A stretch of 64,000 nt of DNA from Neofusicoccum parvum. Lineage: Eukaryota; Ascomycota; Dothideomycetes; Botryosphaeriales; Botryosphaeriaceae. Below, piece by piece: positions 11,314 through 20,401 of the stretch (its first letter is position 1; each line of letters starts with the position of its first letter). The stretch spans positions 620,001 through 684,000 of the forward strand of contig CP087217.1 in assembly GCA_020912385.1 (NCBI GenBank). Reading direction: 5' to 3'. Position numbers and translations under genes: made by a program. The notes under the pieces were generated by a model, which ran no database searches, was not told the origin of the DNA, and saw only the letters and a list, made by a program, of their open reading frames with translations.

Positions 11314-12979
11314 GGCTCCCAAATGCTCGGGGCCGATCACGCTGGCTCAAGCTTTCTTTGTACTTGGATGTCCGGCAGCAAGGCAGATCCCACGAGGGCA
11401 GGAGGAGGGATGGCCGGGAGATCTTATTATAATAGAGAGCTCAGGAGCTATAGCTCGGGGGATTAAACGAAAGCAGGCAAAAGAGCTGGCAACGAGGGAG
11501 GGGCAAGCGAGCGGCGGCAAGCTATCGCAGCGGAGAGCAGGGCTCGGCCGGCCATGTTTATAGAGGACGGGGCACGCACAATAGGGGAGCGGGAGCAGGG
11601 CGCCCTCGAGGACTTCTCCACAGCGAGCGCTGGATCCTGCAAGACCGGCCAGGCGGGCGTCAGCTGCAGACATGGGCAGTGGATCCTCTGCCAGCCAGTC
11701 AGCCCAGGCACCGCTCGTGGATCGGCAGCAGGGCGGCCGTCCGGGCTCGCTTATACGGAGGACGCTACGCCCATCTCCCCAAGCGGCTGTCAAACGGGCG
11801 CCCATTGCGTCCCGAAACGGTCGGCGGCAAGAACGCCACGGGGGGGCATGATTCGTGTGTATGCTGCTCCAAAGCCACGGCGCAAGGGTGCCGGGACGCA
11901 GGCGCGGCATTGGGCTGGCGGAGCTAGCAGAGCGCAGCAGCAACGGCGTCCAGGTTGCCCGATTGGGACGAGCCCAACGCCATCCTTCTGCATCCGGCAG
12001 ACCGCAGGGCGCAGCGTCGTCGCCAGGCCTGGTCTGGCAGCAGGATGGCGGCCCGGGCGGCGTCGCGTGCAGAAAGGCGTCCGGCCGGGGACGCGCCCCG
12101 AAAAAAGAACGAGCGCACGCTGAGATTTGCCGATTGCTCCAATCTCGCATGCCACGCGTGTGATGGCGATCGCCCTCAGCGCACAAAGCCAAAAAATCGA
12201 TGCCGAGGTTTGCGATCGGCGCGCCGCCGGACTTTGGTAGCGACGTTAATCCCCGGCCCAGGTGATCGCTGGGCCCGTTGCCGTCCAGCGCCGGCGTCGT
12301 ACTTACTACGTACTGCCAGCGGTGTCGTTGGCGGGCAGCCAGGCACATGCCAGCCCCCGCCTGCGAGACACACACCGTAAGGCTCGTCGGTCCGCGGCAC
12401 GCCCAGGCGACCGCTGATCAGAGACTGCCGGCGGCAGCGGTGAGGGCGAGAGCCGTCTTCTCGTGTAAGCGAGCGTCCAATACCCGCCGCGCCGGGCGAC
12501 TACTGCTGCTGCTCCAGCTCGTCTATAAAGAAATGCCCGATTCGCCTAGTGCCCGTCTCCACTGCCTGTTTGCCGGCAGTGTGCAGCTGCTATCGTGTTA
12601 TTGTCAGGCACCGGCCGCACGCCGCCCAGTCATGCAAACCCGCTGGCGAAACAGCACGCGCTCTTTACGAACACCTTCCCCATCCACCCGCGTGCGGATA
12701 ACGTCATTGGCGGCCGTCGCCCCGGTGGTGGTACGGCCGCCCCTCGCCCCGCTGCGCAGCTTCACGCCAGCTTCATGCGCATTTTCTCATGCCTCGCGCA
12801 AGGAGGTCGTGTGAGCGATGCCGCAGCCGGCGAGCCTCGTCTGCGTCCTCCAAATAAGGTAGGACAAGCCACCCTCGCACAAACTCAATTCTTGCCTGGC
12901 GCTGCAGCCACGGGCCAATCATGTCGATGTACTGTACAAGCCGCCTCTATTTGTGCCAAATGGGGGTATCGTCCTCCGG
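11314..12979. other. Long GC-rich intergenic region
   Basis: About 1.7 kb lies between the FAD oxidase 5' end and the 3' end of the phosphatase gene. Open frames overlap on all strands (for example about 11554-12123 plus and 11347-12375 minus), with no domain, no convincing splice structure and no consistent codon bias. It contains the oxidase promoter; GTATTATAATAG-like A/T patches lie at about 11420-11440. No gene is supported. Confidence 0.45.
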
Positions 12980-15900
12980 CTATCGGTCGTCGGGCAACAC
13001 GAACAGCTCCACAACCTTGACCATCTTCTGCTTGCGCGCCTGCTTATCTTTCTCCTTGGCCGCCGCCTTTTCCGGCACCCTGATGATTGCGTCCGCAAAC
13101 GCCGAGGACAGGCCCTTCTCCACGTTCAGCGTCTGCATCTTCTGCGCCTCGCTTGCGCTTCGCACTCTGCCCGCGACCCCCGTCATGGCCCGCCGCAGCG
13201 GGCTGGTCGGCCCCTTCAGCGCCGCTTCGGCCTTGGCCGCCGTCCTGACCTCCGCCGCGATGCGCCCCAGCATGGATGTGAGGAGGACGAAGCAGACGTT
13301 GTGGTTCGGCGCCCCTGCCATGATCTCGAGGATTGCCGTGCGCTCCTCCTCACGCGTCAGCTGCTTCTTCGTTTTCGCCTGCTCCTCGTAGCCAGCCTCA
13401 ATCTTGCCCCAAAGCTCCTCCGTCACCACCCCGTCCTCTAAGCTTTGCAAGAAGTGTGCCATTGTCTCGGCAAGACACTCGACCCGCAGCAGTGACGATG
13501 TCTCTGCCTCGAACGCGGACTCCAGCGGCGTATCGTCGTCAAGCGCGTCTGCAACGGCGCACTTGATGGGATCGCGCACGGCGGCATCTTTGACTGTCCA
13601 GGTTTCTGGGGCGAAGGGCCATCCGCCACCTGAGCTCAGCTGCGTCTGCGACAGCCACGGCGCCTTGGCTCCTTCGTCGTGATCCGTCATGTCCCATTCG
13701 GCAATGACGCGTTCGACTAGGTCTTCTAGAACCTCCGTCAGCCGGAACAGTTCCCGGGGAGCTGACCACTTTACCCCTACGTCCGTGGAGGTGCCGTTGC
13801 TGTTGCCCTCGGGTCGCTGGCCCTGCAGCTTCCGGATGCCACCCTCCGGGATACGGATGAGCTTGTCGATAGAGCGGCCGAAGCTCGTCTGCAGCCACAA
13901 TGCGCGGACTTGAAGGAAGTGGTCGCGGCCATCAGAGACTCGCAGGACAAGGATGTCTTCGAGCTGGGCTTTCCCCTCATTTAGCTCGCGGACCAGGTTC
14001 ATGTCCTCCACCTTAAGTACGAGGTCGATGTTGCACGCATCTCCTGGCTCCAACGTGTATGACGCAGGCGTGTTTGGCACCGTAGTCTTGTCGGCATCCC
14101 GGTCAAAGCGAATCGAGAGCCACGGCGGTGGTTGAACGTTGCTGTGCTCCTCACCGGGCGTCCCGAAGAAGCTGATTGTAGCAGCGACCTGCCCGGTATT
14201 CGCCACGGTAACATGCCGGCGACGCACGTCAAGATATTTTACGCTCCCAAAATCGACACCCTCGGAATTGTTCACCGAGCCGTCCTTGGCTTCTTTCTTG
14301 CTTTGGTCCTTTTCAATGATCAGCGTGACGCCCGGTCGGCCCTCGTTCTCGGCTCTGTCCAGTTCGCGAGCAACTTCGGCATGCACCTTCGCCTTCAGCT
14401 CCGGCACAACGCTGTCGTACTTGAGCCTGAAGACCGCATCAAGAGGCTTGTGGTCCGACGAGAGGACGCGCTGGTGCGCCGTGTAGTACTCCAGCGCAAT
14501 CTCGTCCTCAAAGCCATCCTTTGTCAGAACCGGGATGGGGTCGTCTCTCGCGTCCGTGGCTTCGTCGTAGTCGAAGTCGCCGTCAGTCTCCGGGTCGTAC
14601 TCAAACAAGACGTCATTTTCGCCCTCTGAGTCCAGGCCTTGCTTTTTCATTTGCTCGTCCTTCTTCTTTGCCTCCTCTTCTGCCTTGATCTTGTCGTAGT
14701 AGGCCTCTTTGTCGCGGCGTGTGCGGTACAAGATGCGGTCGCACCAGCTGGGACAACGGCGTTTCTCACTGGAATCGAAGATGCCCACCGTGCCAACATC
14801 GTACTTGTAGGTGGGCAGAAACTCGATGTCACCTTCGCGCCAGCCGTCGTGGAAAGCTTTGCGCTGGCGCTGCTGTTGACGCAGCTCGTCATGCGTGATG
14901 AGAGACTCGATGGTTGCCTGAAGAGAGGCAGGGTCAAACTTCGCTGGTATTATCTCCTCTGGCTCCTCCTTGGGCTCGGGCTCGTCGTTGCTCGACGACG
15001 GCTCCGACTCGGTGCCTGATTCAAGCGAAGGGGGCCCGGAGGAAGCAATGTCCTTCTCGATGCGGTCGGCTGAACGCTGGGACAGGTCATATTCATTTCG
15101 CGTATGTAGCATCAGGATGCGGCGCACATCCTCGCCCGGCATGCCTCCCAGGCGGTAGTTGAGATCGCCGAGCCAGAAGGCGAAATCCTCGTCACCGATG
15201 CTTTCACCATTTGCTTGAGCTACGCCGGTGGGGTCGACGATGGGGTCGAATTTGGTGCGGCTGATCACCTGGGCAGCATCCCAGTTGCGCCTGTCCAATG
15301 ACGTCTTGTCGGCGCCGGCGGCCAAATGCGAGTTGATGAAGACCAGACGCGTGGTCTCGCCTAAAACTATCCTAGCCGTGACGGCGCCCTTGTTTCCCAT
15401 GTATCCCATCAAGCCGGTGCCGACGCTCGTCGTGCTAACGGAGCGCACCTCGGGGGCGATCGAAGGCGCGGCGTAGACGAAGAGGAGCAGGCCGATGAGC
15501 TGCTGCTCGGCGACAAGCTGGTAGCCGGCGGGCAAGGCATACTGCATGGCAGCCTTGAATTTCGCGGCGGTGGCGGGGTCGGTGTAGGGCCGCAGGGCTT
15601 CGGCGGCCGAGGTGATGTCGACGACCTCCTGCAGGCCCAGCACGTACAGAGCGATGTCGTCGTCGGCGGGCACGCTGGGCTGGTCGTTCTTGGGCAGCGT
15701 GGACTCCTCGCTGGTGTGCCTTGCCTCCTGCTCGGCAACGCCCTCGCGCGGCGTGTCCTCTCCGGCGGCCTGAGGGTTGTTCGGGTCCGAGACACCCAAG
15801 CCTGACAAAGCTTCCTCGACGCCCTTTCCTCCCACAAACCAGCCGCCCAGGTCCTTCTCGGTGCCCTTGAAGGCAGCGACGTTCCAGGTGCCGACCTTGA

Positions 15901-16054
15901 TGCGGATCTCCTTGGGCCGCACATACTCGCGGCGGCGCTGGTGGATGGCCTGCCAGAGGTTCTGGGGGGTCGACGAGGGGGCGGGGGCCGTGGACGGAAA
16001 GGCGCCCGGCATGGGCTGGTCCAGGTCGGGGGTCTGCGGCTCGTCGGACGACAT
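12980..16054 (-). CDS. Inositol polyphosphate 5-phosphatase, OCRL/INPP5B-like
   Basis: The predicted 1024-aa enzyme removes the 5-phosphate from phosphoinositides such as PI(4,5)P2. The catalytic endonuclease/exonuclease/phosphatase fold spans about residues 50-545, with VGTWNVAAFKG, GNKGAV, FINSHLAAG, FWLGDLNYRLGG (about 292-300), PSWCDRILYR (about 435) and LSSDHKPLDAVF (about 530). It is interrupted by acidic low-complexity inserts. Then comes an ASH-type beta region (DVRRRHVTVANTGQVAATISF) and a helical C-terminus that resembles the RhoGAP-like domain of OCRL. This three-part layout points to an endosome/Golgi-acting 5-phosphatase rather than a synaptojanin. The start chosen is the first ATG in frame (MSSDEP). 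The frame is open further upstream, but only with a non-ATG start. Confidence 0.92.
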   Translation of the reverse strand: MSSDEPQTPDLDQPMPGAFPSTAPAPSSTPQNLWQAIHQRRREYVRPKEIRIKVGTWNVAAFKGTEKDLGGWFVGGKGVEEALSGLGVSDPNNPQAAGEDTPREGVAEQEARHTSEESTLPKNDQPSVPADDDIALYVLGLQEVVDITSAAEALRPYTDPATAAKFKAAMQYALPAGYQLVAEQQLIGLLLFVYAAPSIAPEVRSVSTTSVGTGLMGYMGNKGAVTARIVLGETTRLVFINSHLAAGADKTSLDRRNWDAAQVISRTKFDPIVDPTGVAQANGESIGDEDFAFWLGDLNYRLGGMPGEDVRRILMLHTRNEYDLSQRSADRIEKDIASSGPPSLESGTESEPSSSNDEPEPKEEPEEIIPAKFDPASLQATIESLITHDELRQQQRQRKAFHDGWREGDIEFLPTYKYDVGTVGIFDSSEKRRCPSWCDRILYRTRRDKEAYYDKIKAEEEAKKKDEQMKKQGLDSEGENDVLFEYDPETDGDFDYDEATDARDDPIPVLTKDGFEDEIALEYYTAHQRVLSSDHKPLDAVFRLKYDSVVPELKAKVHAEVARELDRAENEGRPGVTLIIEKDQSKKEAKDGSVNNSEGVDFGSVKYLDVRRRHVTVANTGQVAATISFFGTPGEEHSNVQPPPWLSIRFDRDADKTTVPNTPASYTLEPGDACNIDLVLKVEDMNLVRELNEGKAQLEDILVLRVSDGRDHFLQVRALWLQTSFGRSIDKLIRIPEGGIRKLQGQRPEGNSNGTSTDVGVKWSAPRELFRLTEVLEDLVERVIAEWDMTDHDEGAKAPWLSQTQLSSGGGWPFAPETWTVKDAAVRDPIKCAVADALDDDTPLESAFEAETSSLLRVECLAETMAHFLQSLEDGVVTEELWGKIEAGYEEQAKTKKQLTREEERTAILEIMAGAPNHNVCFVLLTSMLGRIAAEVRTAAKAEAALKGPTSPLRRAMTGVAGRVRSASEAQKMQTLNVEKGLSSAFADAIIRVPEKAAAKEKDKQARKQKMVKVVELFVLPDDR

Positions 16055-16592
16055 GGGGGGCGGTTCGGTCGGATGGTAGTTCTGCGCCTCACATGGCAAG
16101 CGTCGCCGACGCTGAGACGGGGGGTTCGCGGCGGGCGGTCGGCCTGGGTCTCAAGCTTCACGGAGAGCTGTGACGAGCGAAGCGGGCGGCTGTGGCTGTG
16201 CGGCGGGATGACGCACACGCACGGGCGGCGGGCGGCGCGGCGGGGCGGGGCGGGGCGGGGCGGAATATCGCAGTCAGCTGGCAGGCCGCGGCGCGTGAAG
16301 ACGGCAGAACAATGGCGGTAGCCGGGGCTGCAGCTGGTGGCGGCGGGCGGCGCGTTACCACCCCCCAGCCCCCTCGCCGTTTCACGCTTTCACACCCCAC
16401 CGCCCGCCGCATATCTTTCCCGACCCCCAGCCCCGACCGCGCCCTTCCTCTTCTTCCTCTAAGCTTCTTTCGCCGTTCGATACCGACCCCCGCGCCGCTT
16501 ACAGCATCGCCGCCCTTGTGTCGATCGGCCTGCGCATCGCCCCGACTTCCCGTCTCCATCCAACCCTCATCCACCAGCCATCCTTGACCGCA
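16055..16592. promoter_or_regulatory. Divergent promoter between 5-phosphatase and DCP1
   Basis: The 538 bp between two head-to-head start codons include a run of GGGGC units (16241-16263) and a pyrimidine-rich leader before the DCP1 start. It presumably serves both genes. No TATA box is evident. Confidence 0.55.
16241..16263. repeat. Pentanucleotide repeat (CGGGG)n
   Basis: Four full tandem CGGGG units plus a partial one. They resemble overlapping GC boxes and lie in the bidirectional promoter. Confidence 0.85.
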
Positions 16593-17792
16593 ATGGCTCC
16601 CGCTAAGAACAAGGGCCGCTCTGCTGTCCCCCAGTCGGACTACGACACCGACTACTACGCCGCCAACGAGATCCTCACCATCCCCGTTCCGGCCAAGCGC
16701 ACCAATGAGCAGCTCAACTTCGCCGTGCTGCAGCGCCACTACCCCGAGCTCACCAGCATCGTCCACGTCGCCTCGTTCTGCGTCGTCTACACCTTCAGCA
16801 CCAAGACCCATGGATGGGACAAGAACGGCATTGAGGGCACCCTCTTTGTCTGCCAGCTTGCCCCGGTCAACGACATCTCCCGCTTCGCTGCCATCGTGCT
16901 CAACCGTCGTTCCATGGACACCTTCTTCCTGGAGCTGAAGACTGCCGAGGACGTTGAACTCACCGACGATTTCATCATCTGCCAGGACCGCTCCACCACT
17001 ACTGACTATAACATCCACGGCCTGTGGATCTTCTCTGAGCCCGCCCCGTCCTCGACCGCCCGCGCCCGCGAGCTCACCGGCGAGATGATCAAGTCGTGCG
17101 CCAGTATGGCCGAGAACAGCCGCAGGACCCTCGAGGCCATCGAGCGCGCTGAGAACCAGTCGTCCGAAGACGAGCTCACGAGTGTTGCCATGGGACGCCA
17201 GCTCTCCCTCCGCCAGCTGTTCGGCAAGCAGCGTGAGATGGACGCTGGATTCTCAATTCACCACCATGAGCCCTCTCCCATTGGCCCGTATTCCTGGACT
17301 CTCCCCGGCATCAAGCTCCCCGATGAGTTCGCGGAGAGGACTCCTGAGCGGGCCGCGGCCGCTGCCGCCGTTCAGAAATACGTTGTCACTCCTCAGTTCA
17401 CCAACACTCCCGACACCGAATTCTTCTTGTCGGCCAGCAAGAGCAAGACCAGCCAGGGCAAGCCCAGCCAGGGCAAGAAGCCGAAGAACACGCCCCGCCG
17501 CAGGAAGACCCCCCAGACTGATGCTTCGAACGGTTCGTAGTGTCCTCGTCGAGCCCCCTTGCTGCGAACATGATTGATATTGCACGTAGGTACTGTACGT
17601 GCTGCCAGGCCCATGGTCACCGGATGGGGTCTGTCCGACATCCGGGCCCGTGACACCTCCATCTTCAACACGGCCAAGGTCGCTGCCAACAAGGTCGCTG
17701 GAGAGAAGCCTAAGGTCGGACTCGAGGCCATCTGGATCCCGACAGAGAACGGCGTGAAGAAGCCCCGCAAGGCCGTCACCACCAAGTTCTAG
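16593..17792 (+). CDS. dcp1: mRNA-decapping enzyme subunit DCP1
   Basis: DCP1 activates the DCP2 decapping enzyme in 5'-to-3' mRNA decay (cytoplasm, P-bodies). An EVH1-like fold covers about residues 20-160: LNFAVLQRHYPE, VYTFSTKTHGWDKNGIEGTLFVCQL, FAAIVLNRRSMDTFFLEL and YNIHGLWIF are all diagnostic. The C-terminal part is low-complexity and ends in a Lys/Arg-rich segment. The inferred spliced form is 16593-17532 joined to 17590-17792 (380 aa), using a weak GTTCGT donor and a GCACGTAG acceptor. The second exon has strongly G/C-ending codons and a basic C-terminus. If the 57-bp intron is kept, the frame stops at 17540 and gives a 315-aa protein. Both forms may exist. Confidence 0.9.
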
Positions 17793-18052
17793 ACGTGAAC
17801 AGACTTGTAAGTCATCACTCGATATCCAGCCATTGTCTTCTTTACTGACCATGCAGTAGCAGAAAGTGAGCAGTTGGCGGCTGGTGTACACAGGATGTAC
17901 TCTTGGTTTGACATGATAGGGTTTCTTCGAGTTGACTTATGAAGAATTACGAATTGGTATGGTGGGAATTATTCACAGGATTGCGTATCAACAGCGAGCT
18001 ATTGGTAGCTGGCTCCTAGCTAGCTGCAGGTGTGCCTGCGGGCCACCAAATT

Positions 18053-19484
18053 TCAAGCTCCTTCTTCTCTGACTATCTCCTCTATATACCTCGCCACTTT
18101 TTCCGCCACTGTAATGCTGTGATTTGGATCTGTGCAGAACGTTAGATCATGGAGGAAGAAGAAAAAAAAGACAGCTCAAACCATCCGGAGCTGAAACGTT
18201 CATCTGGATACGAAAGTAAAAAGAATCCTTCGTCCAGGCCAATGCCTCAGCTCCGGATCAAGCGGGACGTTACTCACCAAGACAGAATCCGTGCGGTATT
18301 CCCGCCTCATCCACCTCCATCAGCGGCTTCCACTTCTCCCCGTCGAACCTGCCCCTCCCCCTCGCCTTGATCAGGTCATCCCTCGTCTCGTCCGCGACCC
18401 AATGGTCGTTCTGGCCAAACAGGAAAAACAGCTTCGGGCGCGGCACACCAACGGGGCTCGGGTCCGCAGCCCCCCAGATCTCGGCATCCCAGGCGTCGGC
18501 GGTAATGGTTTCCAGCTCGTCGCGGGCCATGTGCAGGGCCTGCTGGACGCCGTGGCGCGACTTCAAGAACTCGGCGGTGGTGCGGGCGGCGTCGTGCGGG
18601 TGGTTGAGGACGAGGGCGAGGATTTCAGTGAGGATGGCGGTAGGGATGAAGAAGGTGAGGAGGATGGCGAGGAGGTGAGCGATGACGGGGAGGGTCGGGA
18701 TAGACTCCAGGAGCACCTGGGTGAATGGGTTAGCAAAAGCGCGCAAGTGAAATTCCGGCAGTGGTGGCGTGAGACGCACGGTGAGCTTCAGCCCGCTGCT
18801 GCTTTTCGCGATGTGCGTCACCGTCGGGAACAAACACACGCCTCCCACGATCCTGCCGCCATCCTTCTCATCCGCGTCCATTTCGACGCCCTCCTCCTTC
18901 TCCCCCACCCCCCTCTTCTTCAGCCCCTCTCTCCACCTCCTCACCACCTCCAACGCCATGTACGCCCCGACCGAATGGCCAATCACCACCACCCGCGGCT
19001 CCTCCTCTCCCTCCTCGCCGCCGTGGCCATTCACCAACACCGCCTCCCCATCCTCGCCGACCTCGCGCATCCCCCTCACATAGTCCCACAGCGCCCACTC
19101 CACGCCATCAATCTGCTCGGCCAGGCCGAACGGCGGGCTCCCCGGGCCCTTCCGCCCCCCCTTCCCCGCGGGCCACGACGGGCAGGCCACGCCCCTGGCC
19201 TCGAAGCCGCTCAGGCTGCGGCCGAACACGTCGAAGGCGTGGCGCGGGGCCAGGGTCGGGTGGGCGCTGAGCAGGAAGTGCAGGTGCGACAGGAACAGGT
19301 CGTAGTAGCCGACCAGGCCCGGGTTGCCGGTGACGAAGTAGATGAGCCAGCGCTTGCGCGGGCCGGCCGCCGGGCCGAAGCGCTGCGCGAGGAAGGTGTT
19401 GGTCGTGGGCGAGGTGGGCGGGAGCGGCGGAGGCCCGCAGGCCGGGAGGGTGATGATTGTGGGGGGTCGGATGCGAGGGGCCAT
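18053..19484 (-). CDS. Lipid-droplet-associated serine hydrolase (LDAH/DUF2305 family)
   Basis: A predicted alpha/beta-hydrolase of the LDAH family that acts on lipid droplets. Visible motifs are LIYFVTGNPGLVGYYDLF near the N-terminus, the nucleophile elbow VIGHSVGAYMALEV, a hydrophobic membrane-binding hairpin (VIAHLLAILLTFFIPTAIL) and the C-terminal FLFGQNDHWV and GIPHGFCL blocks. Inferred exons are 19484-18278 and 18129-18053. The small last exon continues GFCL with DPNHSITVAEKVARYI, as expected for the family's C-terminus. A further in-frame 63-bp intron is likely at 18779-18717 (GTGCGT donor, GCTAACC branch, CACCCAG acceptor). With it removed the protein is 406 aa, otherwise 427 aa. Confidence 0.88.
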
Positions 19485-20401
19485 GGTGGTTTGGGGTGTT
19501 TTTTTTTTTGTGTTTTCTTGGTTTGGTTCTTGGTTGGAGTGGAGGTAGTGGGGTATGGCGGGTGGTGTTAGTCTGACTGATAAGAAATGTCGGTAATGAA
19601 AGATTTAGTGGGAGAGCGAGCCGAGGCTGGTGTAAGGAAAAGGTGGTGCAGTGTTCTGTGAGTAGGAAAACGGAAGTGAGCGTCGAGCAGGGAGGGCTTG
19701 AAGAAGAACGGGGCGAAGTCTGGTGGACGGCGGTGCCGTGACTCGTGCTGCGTTGACTGGAGGGCCCAGGGCGTGGCTGAATAGGCTCGACGACGGCGCG
19801 GGAGGCGGGGCGGAGTTAATGCAGCCCTGGGTTTGGCGGCGCGGCGGGAAGCAGGAGGGCTCCGCTGGGGACCCGACGGACTGAGGTCTGGAGACGCCGA
19901 TGCGGCAGCGGGCCGCAGCAGGCGTCTTCCTGGTCAGAGAGGAGTCGAGCAGCCGAGCCGGGGCGGTCAGGGGGCGCGGCGGCTGGGACGCAGGGCTGGG
20001 GCGGGCTGCGGGCCGGGGATGCGTGCGCTCGGCCAGAGGAGGCGCGCCTGTGTCACATAGGAGCGTCGGCGGGCTGGACGAGGGCGGCGGCGGGGCGGCG
20101 GGCGGTGGTGGAGGCGCGACGGGAGGCTCCCGGCCGCGAACATCCTGATCGTGGTGCTGCGCGCACTGGCACCTGCCTGCTCGCCGCCCTCGGCTAGGCA
20201 GCCGCCGCCGCCGCTAGCCCCACCCGGTAGGCGCTCGGCCGTCACCTTGTCGGTCAAACCGCTCGCATTGCCACTACCAACTACCAACTACCAACTACCA
20301 ACTACAAACTACAAACACACCTGCCAGTGCTGCCCACACGGCCGCGCGCTTCCTGTCGCTGCCAATCTGCCCCCCTCCGCCGCCCCGCGCCCGCCGCCTG
20401 C
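19485..20401. other. GC-rich intergenic region
   Basis: The region holds the hydrolase promoter side (T-rich near 19500-19515) and the 3' side of the repeat-protein gene. It contains a heptamer microsatellite at 20274-20315. Open frames on both strands are short and lack domains. Confidence 0.5.
20274..20315. repeat. Heptanucleotide tandem repeat (CTACCAA)n
   Basis: Four CTACCAA units are followed by two CTACAAA units in direct tandem, about 90 bp past the stop codon of the repeat-protein gene, so probably in its 3' UTR. Confidence 0.92.

Noticed and set aside
11347..12400. Several overlapping open frames of up to 342 codons between the FAD oxidase and the 5-phosphatase
   Set aside because: High GC removes stop codons on all strands. 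Translations are Arg/Pro/Ala-rich and featureless, and there is no consistent frame preference.
16055..16099. 15-residue N-terminal extension of the 5-phosphatase
   Set aside because: The extension would begin at TTG. The first ATG is at 16054 and gives a family-like N-terminus.
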